A DNA stretch of 64,000 bases, taken from Streptomyces sp. CB01201. Its GTDB lineage: Bacteria > Actinomycetota > Actinomycetes > Streptomycetales > Streptomycetaceae. Each line of letters starts with the position of its first letter. The stretch's first letter is position 1. This document shows positions 29,420 to 38,004 of this stretch, piece by piece. The notes beneath the pieces were generated by a model. It ran no database searches. It was not told where the DNA came from and saw only the letters and a list, made by a program, of their open reading frames with translations. Where the stretch lies: NCBI RefSeq assembly GCF_002803085.1, contig NZ_NNBJ01000001.1, positions 1-64,000 on the forward strand. The letters run 5' to 3'. Both the position numbers and the translations under genes were made by a program.

Positions 29420-30396
29420 GCCCGCGCCTGCCGCCCCTTCGCGCGCCGCCGGCTCTGGGTCAGGGCGGCGCCCGCGAGCACCACGGCCGCCCCGACCGGG
29501 GTGTTCCAGCTCAGGCTCTCGCCGAGGACCGCGACCCCGGCGGCCGTGGCGATCACCGGGATGAAGTACGTGACCATCTGGGCCGTCGTCGGACCCACCT
29601 CGTTGACGAGGCCGTACTGGACCAGGACCGCGAGTCCCGTGCCGAGTGCGCCGAGGGCTGCGACGGCCAGCAGCGGAACGAGCGAGAAGGAGTGCGGGAG
29701 ACCCGCGAACAGCGGTGTGACCAGAGCCAGTTGAAGGGTCGCGACGCCCAGCTGCGAGCCGATCAGGGACAGGTTGGAGTGCCCGCCGCCCGCCAGGGTG
29801 CGCCGGACGTAGATCCAGCCGATCGGGTAGCAGAGCGAGGCGAGCAGGGCCATCGCCGTCCCCGTGACGTCCAGCCCGTGGAATCCCTGCCAGGCGCCGA
29901 GCACCGTGAGCACCCCGAGGAAGCCGAGCCCGAGCCCCGCGACCCGGCGACGGGTCGGACGGTCCTCGGAGAGCGCCACCATCGACAGGGCCATGCCCCA
30001 CAGGGGCGAGGTCGCGTTGCAGATGCCGGCCAGGGTCGAGGGGATGGTGAGTTCCGCGTACGCGAAGAGGGAGAACGGCGCGGCGTTGAGGAGCAGCGCC
30101 GCCACCGTCAGATGGAGCCAGGTACGCCGGCCGCGCGGCAGCCGCTCACGCTTGACCGCCATCGCGACCGCCAGCACCAGCGTGCCGAAGAGCAGCCGTC
30201 CGAGGGTGACCTGGAACGGGGCGTAGCCGTCCGTGCCGACCTTGATCAGCAGAAAGCTGAAGCCCCAGATCAGCGAGAGCCCGGCGAACCGGACGCGCCA
30301 GTCCAGAGCGGGACGGCGGCCGATGGCCGTCGCCGGGGCCGTGGGGGACGGGAGGGGGGTGGCGGAGGAGGGCCGGGGAGGGGCGGGGGTGGTCAT
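29413..30396 (-). CDS. EamA/DMT-family transporter (third)
   Basis: A 327-residue protein with ten membrane helices and a Pro-rich N-terminal tail (about 30 residues). It overlaps the 3' end of the MocR gene by 7 bases and diverges from a LysR regulator, which is its likely controller. The ATG at 30396 is chosen over an upstream ATG at 30432 whose extra residues cover the LysR promoter. Confidence 0.85.
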   Translation of the reverse strand: MTTPAPPRPSSATPLPSPTAPATAIGRRPALDWRVRFAGLSLIWGFSFLLIKVGTDGYAPFQVTLGRLLFGTLVLAVAMAVKRERLPRGRRTWLHLTVAALLLNAAPFSLFAYAELTIPSTLAGICNATSPLWGMALSMVALSEDRPTRRRVAGLGLGFLGVLTVLGAWQGFHGLDVTGTAMALLASLCYPIGWIYVRRTLAGGGHSNLSLIGSQLGVATLQLALVTPLFAGLPHSFSLVPLLAVAALGALGTGLAVLVQYGLVNEVGPTTAQMVTYFIPVIATAAGVAVLGESLSWNTPVGAAVVLAGAALTQSRRRAKGRQARAQ

Positions 30397-30470
30397 GACG
30401 ACCACGATGGCGCCATGGACCTCGTAGCACAAGCGAGATTTGGCGGCGGCAATCGGTTAGCATCGCTTAC

Positions 30471-31382
30471 ATGTTGAATCTGGAGCGCCTGCGCACCCTC
30501 GACGCGGTGGCCCGGCACGGCTCGGTGGGCGGCGCCGCCGACACCCTGCACGTGACGACCTCGGCCGTCTCCCAGCAGCTCGCCAAGCTGGAGCGGGAGG
30601 CGGGCCAGCCGCTGCTCGCCAAGAACGGGCGCGGGGTGCGGCTCACCGACGCGGGCCGCCTCCTGGCCGAGCACGCCGCCCGCATCCTCTCCCAAGTCCA
30701 GCTCGCCCAGGCCGAGTTGGAGGCCCAGCGGGACCGCGTCGTCGGCGAGCTGCGGATCGCGGGCTTCGCCACCGCCGTGCGGGGCCTGTTCCCCGCCGCC
30801 CTCGCCTCGCTGCGCGCCGAGCACCCCCAGCTCGTGGTGCGCTCCGAGGAGCTGGAGGCCGACGAGTCGGTGCGGGGCGTGCTGCTCGGCGACCTCGACC
30901 TCGCGCTCGTACTCGACTGGTACAACAAGCCGCTGCCGCTGCCCGAAGGGCTCGCCAAGCGGGCGGTCCTCGACGACCTCGCGGACGTGGCCCTGCCGGC
31001 GGGCCATCCACTGGCCGGCCGCTCGGCGGTGGACCTGGAGGAGTTCGCCGACGACGAGTGGATCACCTGGCCCGAGGGCGAGTTCTGCAACGAGTGGCTG
31101 ATGTTCACCCTGCGGGGCAAGGGGATCGAGCCGAAGGTCTCCCATGTGGCCCGCGAGCACGCCACCCAACTCGCCCTGGTGGAAGCCGGTTTGGGCGTCA
31201 GTATCGCCCCACGGCTCGGCCGTGACCCGGTCCCCGGCGGGGTCGCGGTGGTTCCGGTGCGCGCCGCGATGAGCCGCCACGTATACGCGGTGTGGCGTGC
31301 CGACGCCGACCGCAGGCCCTCGATCCGGGCGGCGGTCGACGCCCTGGCGGCGGCGGGGGAGGCGCTGGCCGGGGGCCGCTGA
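30471..31382 (+). CDS. LysR-family transcriptional regulator
   Basis: A 303-residue LysR protein: winged helix (1-60: LDAVARHGSVGGAADTLHV, TTSAVSQQLAKLE) and an effector domain (about 90-295). TAGCAT (30458-30463) is 7 bases before ATG, so the mRNA seems leaderless. It diverges from the EamA exporter by 74 bases, a typical regulator-exporter pair. Confidence 0.9.
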   Translation: MLNLERLRTLDAVARHGSVGGAADTLHVTTSAVSQQLAKLEREAGQPLLAKNGRGVRLTDAGRLLAEHAARILSQVQLAQAELEAQRDRVVGELRIAGFATAVRGLFPAALASLRAEHPQLVVRSEELEADESVRGVLLGDLDLALVLDWYNKPLPLPEGLAKRAVLDDLADVALPAGHPLAGRSAVDLEEFADDEWITWPEGEFCNEWLMFTLRGKGIEPKVSHVAREHATQLALVEAGLGVSIAPRLGRDPVPGGVAVVPVRAAMSRHVYAVWRADADRRPSIRAAVDALAAAGEALAGGR

Positions 31383-31391
31383 GTCCGGCGG

Positions 31392-31868
31392 TCAGCGCCC
31401 GAAGTCGCCGCCCAGTTTGCGGAAGTCCCAGGAGACGACGGTGTCCGGCGTCAGACGCAGCCAGGCGTGGCGCCCGTCGTGGACCATCTCCTGGAGGCCG
31501 AAGTTCTTGGCCGCGAACAGCGCCTCCACGGGCGCGAGTTCGGGGCACGGCTCGCCGGAGCGCGGTGCCTCGCCGACCGGTACGACGCTGCCGCTGAGCT
31601 CCACCCCGCGCAGCTCCCCGTACTCCGTGCCGTCGTCCACCACCACGGCGACGCGGGGGTCCTTGCCGAGCTGGGCCCAGCGGCGGCTGCGGGTGATCGA
31701 GTACAGCCAGAGCGAACCGCCGTGCCAGACGTACCAGAGCGGCGCGACGTGCGGGCTCCCGTCGGCCGATACCGTGGCGACCCGGCAGGTGCGCTGCTCG
31801 CCGAGGAAGGCGTCGCGCTCCTCGTCGCTCATCATGATCCGTCGGCCCCGACGCTGTGTGGCGGTCAT
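31392..31868 (-). CDS. PPOX-class F420- or flavin-dependent protein
   Basis: A 158-residue split-barrel protein of the actinobacterial PPOX class (CRVATVSADGSPHVAPLWYV, RSRRWAQLGKDPRVAVVVDD). Members bind F420 or FMN and reduce small molecules. GGGGAGG stands 5 bases before ATG 31868. It ends 9 bases from the LysR gene and diverges from the isochorismatase-fold gene. Confidence 0.83.
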   Translation of the reverse strand: MTATQRRGRRIMMSDEERDAFLGEQRTCRVATVSADGSPHVAPLWYVWHGGSLWLYSITRSRRWAQLGKDPRVAVVVDDGTEYGELRGVELSGSVVPVGEAPRSGEPCPELAPVEALFAAKNFGLQEMVHDGRHAWLRLTPDTVVSWDFRKLGGDFGR

Positions 31869-31912
31869 GACGCCTCCCCTTCGCTCTGTCCACGGTCCGC
31901 TGCCCAGCAGCA

Positions 31913-31931
31913 TTCTGACGCTACGTCAGAA
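31913..31931. promoter_or_regulatory. 19-bp perfect palindromic operator
   Basis: TTCTGACG and CGTCAGAA flank a 3-base centre between two divergent genes. It has the form of a TetR-family operator, but no TetR gene is adjacent. Confidence 0.6.
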
Positions 31932-31982
31932 ATCATGGCGTGCCCTTCCCTCGGCACGCAATGGCGGTTAGCCTCCCGCGCC

Positions 31983-32633
31983 ATGGCGAAGAAGGAACTC
32001 CTCGCGGAACAGCTCGACCCCGCCACCACGGTCCTGATGACCGTCGAGTGCCAGCAGGGCGTGGTCGGCACCGACAGCGCACTGCCCGAACTCGCCAAGC
32101 AGGCAAGGGAGTCGGGGGTCCTGAACAATGTGGCCCGCCTGGTGGCCGGCGCGCACCGGGCGGGCGTCCAGGTGCTGCACGCGGTCGCGGAGCGCCGCCC
32201 CGACGGGCGCGGGGCCAGCCGCAACGCGCGGCTCTTCCGCGCCGCCGAGCGGCTGCCCGTGCAGCAGTACTCCGGTTCCCGGGCGGTGCGGATCGCGGAG
32301 CCGATCGAGGTGGCGGACGAGGACATCGTCGTACGCCGTCTGCACGGCCTCTCACCCGTCTCGGGCACCGACGTGGACCCGCTCCTGCGCAACCTCGGCT
32401 GCCGCACCCTGATCGTCACCGGGGTCTCGGCGAACGTGGCGATCCCCAACGCGGTCTTCGACGCGGTCAACCTCGGCTACACGGCGGTGGTCGCGGCGGA
32501 CGCGATCGCGGGAGTGCCGGCCGACTACACCCCCGCGATGATCCGGCACACCCTCGCCCTGGTGGCCACGGTGGCGACCACGGACGACATCCTGGGCTGC
32601 CTCGCGCCGGGCCGCCGGGTCACACGAGCTTGA
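31983..32633 (+). CDS. Isochorismatase-fold protein lacking the catalytic cysteine
   Basis: A 216-residue protein with the cysteine-hydrolase fold ([47 protein letters not shown]). The usual Asp-Lys-Cys triad is not there: Glu22 replaces Asp, Arg118/119 stand at the Lys position, and Ala153 at the Cys position. It may bind a ligand without hydrolysis or use another chemistry. TAGCCT lies 8 bases before ATG 31983 (leaderless pattern). It overlaps the convergent Rieske gene by 14 bases. Confidence 0.78.
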   Translation: MAKKELLAEQLDPATTVLMTVECQQGVVGTDSALPELAKQARESGVLNNVARLVAGAHRAGVQVLHAVAERRPDGRGASRNARLFRAAERLPVQQYSGSRAVRIAEPIEVADEDIVVRRLHGLSPVSGTDVDPLLRNLGCRTLIVTGVSANVAIPNAVFDAVNLGYTAVVAADAIAGVPADYTPAMIRHTLALVATVATTDDILGCLAPGRRVTRA

Positions 32634-33081
32634 TGGAGCCCCCTTCGACCTTGATCGCGGCGGGGGGCAGCGGGGAGGGCGCGGGGCCGCCCTTGACGCT
32701 GCCGTCCGTGACATCGAACTTGCTGCCGTGGCAAGGGCAGTTGATGGTGCCGCCCGACACGGACGACACGGCACAGCCCTGATGCGTGCACTTCGCGGAG
32801 AACGCCTTGAACTGGCCGGCGGTGGGCTGGGTGACCACGACCCCCTCCTTGGCGAAGATCTTCCCGCCGCCCTGCGGTACCTCCGACGTGGTGCCGAGCA
32901 CGCTCCCGCCGCCCTTGGCACCGCCGTCCCCGGCGGGCGTGGCCGGGTCGGCGGAGGACGCGCTGTCCGAGCTGCCCCCGCACGCGGTCAGCGCGGCGGC
33001 GAGCCCGGCCGCGCCGACGCACGCGATGACGGTCCGGCGCGCCGGCACCTGGACGGGCGGGGACTGCGATTCGGTGCTCAT
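32620..33081 (-). CDS. Rieske [2Fe-2S] lipoprotein
   Basis: A 153-residue secreted protein: Tat-type ARRTVIA signal, hydrophobic core and lipobox LTAC at about residue 38, a Ser/Gly/Ala-rich linker, then a Rieske domain with both iron-sulphur boxes (CTHQGC and CPCHGSKF). It should sit on the outside of the membrane as an electron carrier. The partner is not evident from its neighbours. Confidence 0.9.
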   Translation of the reverse strand: MSTESQSPPVQVPARRTVIACVGAAGLAAALTACGGSSDSASSADPATPAGDGGAKGGGSVLGTTSEVPQGGGKIFAKEGVVVTQPTAGQFKAFSAKCTHQGCAVSSVSGGTINCPCHGSKFDVTDGSVKGGPAPSPLPPAAIKVEGGSIKLV

Positions 33082-33253
33082 GCTGGCTGTCCTCTCGACA
33101 TATGACGCTCGACCGCGTGGTCGACTGCGTGGGGGAGTACGGGAGTGGGGCACGGGGCGTTCAGCGGCAGGGTGATTTCCCGGGGGAACGGGTGGAGGCG
33201 GCCCGGCGGAAAAGGGGCACGGGCGGGCGGGAGCCGCGAAGTAGCCTGTGCCC

Positions 33254-34144
33254 ATGCTCACTGAAGTCACCGCGACCCGGTACGTCACGCCGTTGCGTGA
33301 GGGCGGGTCGCTTCCGGGCATCGTCGAGGCCGACGATCTCGGAACGTATGTCATGAAGTTCACCGGGGCCGGCCAGGGCCGCAAGACGCTCGTCGCGGAG
33401 GTCATCTGCGGCGAGCTCGCCCGCAGGCTCCGGCTGCGCGTCCCGGAGCTGGTCACCATCCAGCTCGACCCGGTCATCGGCCTGTCCGAGCCCGACCAGG
33501 AGGTGCAGGAACTGCTCAAGGCGAGCGGCGGCCTCAACCTGGGCATGGACTACCTGCCGGGCTCGCTCGGCTTCGACCCGCTGGCCTACGAGGTGGGCGC
33601 GGCCGAGGCCGGCCGGGTCGTCTGGTTCGACGCGCTGATCAACAACGTCGACCGGTCGTGGCGCAACCCCAACATGCTGGTGTGGCACGGAGACCTGTGG
33701 CTCATCGACCACGGCGCCACCATGATCTGGCACCACAACTGGCCGGGCGCCGCGGCCTCCGCCGCCAAGCCCTACAACGCCTCCGACCATGCGCTCGCGC
33801 CCTTCGGGCCGGACCTCGCCGCCGCTGCCGCCGAACTCGCGCCGCTGATCACCGAGGAACTCCTGACCGAGGTCACCGCCCTCGTCCCCGACGAGTGGCT
33901 GGTCGACGAGCCCGGCTTCGAGACGACCGACGAGCTGCGCCGCGCCTACGTCGAGCCGCTGCTCGCCCGCGCCGCCACGATCCACGAGCGGATCGTCCTC
34001 GACGCCCCCGCGGCCACCAAGCCCTCGCAGGCCCCCGGCTGGCTGACCGACCAGATCAAGCCCTGGCCGCACCCGACCAGGAACAGCCAGCAGAACCAGG
34101 ACAGCCAGCAGAGCCAGAACAGCCAGAAGGATGCCGACCGTTGA
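33254..34144 (+). CDS. HipA-like kinase
   Basis: A 296-residue HipA-type kinase domain without the usual N-terminal lobe: possible ATP-contact Lys in [18 protein letters not shown], catalytic loop [11 protein letters not shown] and metal-binding LIDHG. HipA kinases phosphorylate tRNA synthetases or other targets; here there is no HipB antitoxin, but a coupled DUF3037 partner. The C-terminus is a Gln/Asn/Ser tail from imperfect repeats. TAGCCT (33242-33247) ends 6 bases before ATG 33254, a leaderless pattern. Confidence 0.82.
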   Translation: MLTEVTATRYVTPLREGGSLPGIVEADDLGTYVMKFTGAGQGRKTLVAEVICGELARRLRLRVPELVTIQLDPVIGLSEPDQEVQELLKASGGLNLGMDYLPGSLGFDPLAYEVGAAEAGRVVWFDALINNVDRSWRNPNMLVWHGDLWLIDHGATMIWHHNWPGAAASAAKPYNASDHALAPFGPDLAAAAAELAPLITEELLTEVTALVPDEWLVDEPGFETTDELRRAYVEPLLARAATIHERIVLDAPAATKPSQAPGWLTDQIKPWPHPTRNSQQNQDSQQSQNSQKDADR

Positions 34145-34524
34145 GCAAGCGCGATGTCTTCGAGTACGCGCTGCTGCGCGTGGTGCCACGCGTCGAGCGC
34201 GGGGAGTGCTTCAACGCCGGAGTGCTGGTCTACTGCCGCGCCCACTCCTTCGTCGCGGCGCGCACCCATCTGGACGAGACGAAGCTGAAGGCCCTGGACC
34301 CGGATGCCGACGTCGTGGGCGTTCGGGCCGCGCTGCGCGCCGTGGAGGGCGTCTGCGGCGGCGGCGAGGCGGCCGGCCAGGCGGCGGGTGACGACGCGGG
34401 GCGGCGCTTCCGCTGGCTGATCGCGCCGCGTTCCACGGTCGTCCAGCCCGGTCCGGTGCACACCGGCCTCACCGCCGACCCGCGGGCCGAGGCCGAGCGG
34501 TTGCTGGACCTGCTGGTGCGCTGA
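34141..34524 (+). CDS. DUF3037 protein, partner of the HipA-like kinase
   Basis: A 127-residue protein ([21 protein letters not shown], then FNAGVLVYCRA) of the DUF3037 family, function unknown. It starts at TTG 34141, overlapping the kinase stop (TTGA), so translation is coupled. The pair is conserved in several bacterial groups as far as I recall; an antitoxin, substrate or regulator role is inference. Confidence 0.83.
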   Translation: MSKRDVFEYALLRVVPRVERGECFNAGVLVYCRAHSFVAARTHLDETKLKALDPDADVVGVRAALRAVEGVCGGGEAAGQAAGDDAGRRFRWLIAPRSTVVQPGPVHTGLTADPRAEAERLLDLLVR

Positions 34525-34571
34525 ATCCGCCCCGGCGGGGGTGTGACATGCGCCGGGGGATCCGTGGCCCG

Positions 34572-34600
34572 TTGACACCGGGTGCCAGGGCTTCTAGCGT
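34572..34600 (+). promoter_or_regulatory. Strong vegetative promoter before fabG
   Basis: TTGACA (34572-34577) and TAGCGT (34595-34600) are 17 bases apart, a near-perfect principal-sigma promoter. Confidence 0.75.
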
Positions 34601-34616
34601 CACGTCTGCTGAAGCT

Positions 34617-34634
34617 ACTAAGCGGTTGCTCAGT
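34617..34634. promoter_or_regulatory. Operator-like inverted repeat before fabG
   Basis: ACTAAGC-GGTT-GCTCAGT (6 of 7 arm bases match) begins 16 bases after the -10 box, so a bound repressor would block transcription. It resembles TetR-family operators linked to acyl-CoA metabolism. Confidence 0.5.
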
Positions 34635-34671
34635 GACTGAGGGCCGCGGATCCCAGGGCGAGGAGAACAGC

Positions 34672-35433
34672 ATGTCCACCACCGAGCAGCGTGTCGCCAT
34701 CGTGACCGGGGCGGCGCGGGGCATTGGCGCCGCGACCGCCGTCCGGCTTGCGGCCGAGGGCCGGGCCGTCGCCGTACTCGATCTCGACGAGGCGGCCTGC
34801 AAGGACACCGTCGACAAGATCACCGCGGCGGGCGGCCGAGCCATCGCCGTCGGCTGCGACGTCTCCGACAGCGCCCAGGTGGAGGCGGCCGTGGAGCGGG
34901 TGGCCGCCGAGCTCGGCGCGCCGACCATCCTCGTCAACAACGCCGGCGTGCTCCGCGACAACCTCCTCTTCAAGATGAGCGAGTCGGACTGGGACACGGT
35001 CATGAACGTCCACCTCAAGGGCGCGTTCCTGATGGCCAAGGCCTGTCAGAAGCACATGGTGGATGCCAAGTGGGGCCGTATCGTCTCGCTCTCCTCGTCC
35101 TCCGCGCTCGGCAACCGGGGCCAGGCCAACTACTCCGCCGTGAAGGCCGGCCTCCAGGGCTTCACCAAGACCCTCGCCAAGGAGCTCGGCAAGTTCGGCA
35201 TCACCGCCAACGCGGTCGCCCCCGGCTTCATCGTCACCGAGATGACCGCGCAGACCGCCGCCCGTGTCGGCATGGGCTTCGAGGACTTCCAGGCCGCGGC
35301 CGCCACCCAGATCCCGGTCCAGCGCGTCGGCCACCCCGAGGACATCGCCAACGCCATCGCCTTCTTCACCGGCGAGGCCGCGGACTTCGTCTCCGGCCAG
35401 GTCATGTACGTGGCCGGCGGACCGCTCAACTAA
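34672..35433 (+). CDS. fabG: 3-oxoacyl-ACP reductase-type SDR
   Basis: A 253-residue classical short-chain dehydrogenase: NAD(P)-binding TGAARGIG, NNAG, catalytic Ser and YSAVK, and the C-terminal PGFIVTEM region. It is similar to FabG, but it is not in a fatty acid synthase cluster, so beta-oxidation or another hydroxyacyl substrate is possible. AGGAGAA stands 8 bases before ATG 34672. The next SDR gene follows after 17 bases. Confidence 0.88.
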   Translation: MSTTEQRVAIVTGAARGIGAATAVRLAAEGRAVAVLDLDEAACKDTVDKITAAGGRAIAVGCDVSDSAQVEAAVERVAAELGAPTILVNNAGVLRDNLLFKMSESDWDTVMNVHLKGAFLMAKACQKHMVDAKWGRIVSLSSSSALGNRGQANYSAVKAGLQGFTKTLAKELGKFGITANAVAPGFIVTEMTAQTAARVGMGFEDFQAAAATQIPVQRVGHPEDIANAIAFFTGEAADFVSGQVMYVAGGPLN

Positions 35434-35450
35434 GGCCAGGGGCACCGAAC

Positions 35451-36212
35451 ATGACTGAACTTCCTGAACTGTCGGGCAAGGTGGCCCTGGTCACCGGAGC
35501 GAGCCGCGGCATCGGCTACGGCATCGCGGAGGCGCTCGTCGCCCGCGGCGACCGGGTGTGCATCACCGGACGCGGCGAGGACGCCCTCAAGGAGGCCGTC
35601 GAGCGGCTCGGCTCCGACCGTGTCATCGCGGTCCCGGGCAAGGCCGCCGACGAGGCCCACCAGGCCGCCGCCGTCGAACGCACCATGGAGGCGTTCGGGC
35701 GGGTGGACTTCCTGGTCAACAACGCCGGTACGAACCCGGTGTTCGGCCCGATCGCCGAGCTCGACCTGAACGTCGCGCGCAAGGTCTACGAGACCAATGT
35801 GATCTCCGCGCTCGGCTTCGCGCAGCAGACCTGGAAGGCCTGGCAGAAGGAGAACGGCGGCGCGATCGTCAACATCGCCTCGATCGCCGGAGTCTCCGCC
35901 TCGCCGTTCATCGGCGCGTACGGCATGAGCAAGGCGGCCATGGTCAACCTGACCCTCCAGCTGGCGCACGAGTTCGCGCCGACGGTACGGGTCAACGCGA
36001 TCGCCCCGGCCGTGGTCAAGACCAAGTTCGCGCAGGCGCTGTACGAGGGCCGCGAGGCGGAGGCCGCCGCGGCCTACCCGATGGGCCGGCTCGGCGTGCC
36101 CTCCGACATCGGGGGCGCGGCCGCGTTCCTCACCTCCGAGCAGTCGGCCTGGGTCACCGGACAGACCCTGGTCGTCGACGGCGGCCTCTTCCTGAACGTA
36201 GGGGTCCACTGA
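35451..36212 (+). CDS. Short-chain dehydrogenase/reductase
   Basis: A 253-residue SDR with TGASRGIG, NNAGTNP and YGMSK, about the same length as its upstream neighbour but clearly diverged. The operon of two SDRs may convert one substrate in two steps or act on related substrates. ATG 35451 follows a CCAGGGG site. Confidence 0.87.
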   Translation: MTELPELSGKVALVTGASRGIGYGIAEALVARGDRVCITGRGEDALKEAVERLGSDRVIAVPGKAADEAHQAAAVERTMEAFGRVDFLVNNAGTNPVFGPIAELDLNVARKVYETNVISALGFAQQTWKAWQKENGGAIVNIASIAGVSASPFIGAYGMSKAAMVNLTLQLAHEFAPTVRVNAIAPAVVKTKFAQALYEGREAEAAAAYPMGRLGVPSDIGGAAAFLTSEQSAWVTGQTLVVDGGLFLNVGVH

Positions 36213-36245
36213 GACGTCGAGTTGATTTGCTCCTGAATATGCCAA

Positions 36246-36294
36246 GTGCCCTGCTGAGACGGTCGGTTGACCCAGCGGGGCACTGCGGTATGGT
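36246..36294 (+). promoter_or_regulatory. Hairpin and promoter before the binding-protein gene
   Basis: GTGCCCTGCTG (36246-36256) pairs with CAGCGGGGCAC (36273-36283) with one mismatch and may end the SDR operon. In its loop TTGACC (36267-36272) lies 16 bases before TATGGT (36289-36294), a promoter for the next gene. The hairpin and the promoter therefore overlap. Confidence 0.55.
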
Positions 36295-36327
36295 CTGCCG
36301 ATCCATGGCCGACCGAGGAGCGTGCAC

Positions 36328-37911
36328 GTGTTCAGAGGGACCAACTGCCGACCCGCCGTGACGGCCCTTGCGTCCATATCCCTGCTGGCCGGCTGCGGTC
36401 TGATTCCGGGCGGATCGTCCGGCGCCCCGCAGGAGATCACGGTGGGCACGACCAGTGAGCCGAGCACGCTCGACCCGGCGGCCTCCTGGGACGGATCGTG
36501 GGAGCTCTACCGCAACGTCTTCCAGACCCTGGTGGCCTTCCCGACCGGCAGCAGCGCCCCGCAGCCGGACGCCGCGCGGTCCTGCGGCTTCCAGGACAAG
36601 TCGAGCCGCACCTTCACCTGCACCCTGCGCAAGGGAATGACGTTCTCGGACGGGACCAAGCTCGACGCGAACGCCGTCAAGTACTCCTTCGACCGCATCG
36701 TCAAGATCAATGTGAAGGCCGGCCCCAAGGGGCTGCTCAGCAGCCTCGACAAGGTCACCGCCGACAACGAGCTGACGGTCACCTTCCACCTCAACAAGCC
36801 CGACGCCACCTTCCCCTACGTGCTCGGCGCGCCCGCCATGTCCATCGTGGACCCCGCGGCGTACCCGGCCGACAAGCTCCGCGACGACGGCGGGCTCACC
36901 GGCTCGGGCCCCTACACGCTGGAGTCGTTCAAGGCGGGCGACCGGGCGGTCCTGAAGAAGAACAGCAGCTACCAGGGCTTCGCGCAGCGCCAGAACGACG
37001 GCGTCACCATCCGCTACTTCCACGACTCCCAGGGCATGCTGGACGCCCTCAAGAGCAAGCAGATCGACATCACCTACCGCGGCATCACGGCCGACGAGGT
37101 CGAGGACATCCGGGGCGAGAAGGCGGCGGGCAAGCCGTACCAGCTCGTCGAGAACACCGGCACCGAGATCCGCTTCCTGGTGTTCAACCCCAAGGACCCC
37201 GAGGCCGCGAAGCCCGCGGTGCGCCGCGCGGTCGCCCAACTCGTCGACCGCGACGCCCTGGTCGCCAAGGTCTACAAGGGCACCGCCGAGCCCCTGTACT
37301 CGATGGTCCCCACCGGCGTGAACGGGCACACCACCAGCTTCTTCGACACCTTCGGCTCGCCCAGCGTCCCCAAGGCGAAGGACATCCTGCGCAAGGCCGG
37401 GATCACCACCCCGGTCCCGCTCACGCTCTGGTACACCACCGACCGCTACGGCTCGTCCATGGCCGCGGAGTTCAAGGAACTCAAGCGGCAGCTCGACGCC
37501 TCCGGGCTGTTCGACATCACGCTCAAGAGCAGCCCCTGGAAGACGTACACCGAGGGCTTCCAGTCCGGTGACCTGCCCGTCTTCGGACGCGGCTGGTTCC
37601 CCGACTTCCCCGACCCCGACAACTTCATCGCGCCCTTCGTCGGCAAGGAGAACGCCGTCGGCACGCCCTACGACCAGCCCGAGATCACCAGCCAACTGCT
37701 CCCGCAGTCGCGCGAGATCTCCGACCGCGGCGCCGCGAGCAGGCAGTTCGAGCGGGCGCAGGACATCCTGGTCGACGACGTACGGCTGCTGCCGCTGTGG
37801 CAGGGCAAGATCTACCTCGCGGCGAGCGACGACATTGCGGGCGGCGAGCGCGCGATGGACCCGCAGACGGTCATGCAGATGTGGGAGCTGCACCGCAAGA
37901 CCAGCTGGTAG
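36328..37911 (+). CDS. ABC transporter solute-binding lipoprotein, peptide/opine family 5
   Basis: A 527-residue exported lipoprotein: signal with lipobox LLAGC and a mature domain of the oligopeptide-binding class (SEPSTLDPAASWDGS; LRKGMTFSDGTKLDANAVKYSFDR in two parts; LTGSGPYTLESF). It should deliver peptides or similar solutes, but no permease or ATPase gene is adjacent. GTG 36328 is 7 bases after GAGGAG; GTG 36322 is too close. Confidence 0.9.
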   Translation: MFRGTNCRPAVTALASISLLAGCGLIPGGSSGAPQEITVGTTSEPSTLDPAASWDGSWELYRNVFQTLVAFPTGSSAPQPDAARSCGFQDKSSRTFTCTLRKGMTFSDGTKLDANAVKYSFDRIVKINVKAGPKGLLSSLDKVTADNELTVTFHLNKPDATFPYVLGAPAMSIVDPAAYPADKLRDDGGLTGSGPYTLESFKAGDRAVLKKNSSYQGFAQRQNDGVTIRYFHDSQGMLDALKSKQIDITYRGITADEVEDIRGEKAAGKPYQLVENTGTEIRFLVFNPKDPEAAKPAVRRAVAQLVDRDALVAKVYKGTAEPLYSMVPTGVNGHTTSFFDTFGSPSVPKAKDILRKAGITTPVPLTLWYTTDRYGSSMAAEFKELKRQLDASGLFDITLKSSPWKTYTEGFQSGDLPVFGRGWFPDFPDPDNFIAPFVGKENAVGTPYDQPEITSQLLPQSREISDRGAASRQFERAQDILVDDVRLLPLWQGKIYLAASDDIAGGERAMDPQTVMQMWELHRKTSW

Positions 37912-37929
37912 GAGCGGGCGCGGGCGGCG

Positions 37930-37952
37930 TTGTCAGTGGCGGCGGGTAGGTT
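37930..37952 (+). promoter_or_regulatory. PafBC-type (RecA-NDp) DNA-damage promoter of ung
   Basis: TTGTCAGTG (37930-37938), 8 bases, TAGGTT (37947-37952): a perfect match to the RecA-independent damage promoter. The ung start codon is 52 bases downstream. Confidence 0.88.
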
Positions 37953-38004
37953 CGGGATTCCGCGAGAGAGTGCGGGAACCGAATGTCCCACGGAGGTTGT
38001 TGAC

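Noticed and set aside
36154..37893. Long minus-strand frame over the binding-protein gene
   Set aside because: Antisense shadow of a clear family-5 solute-binding lipoprotein.
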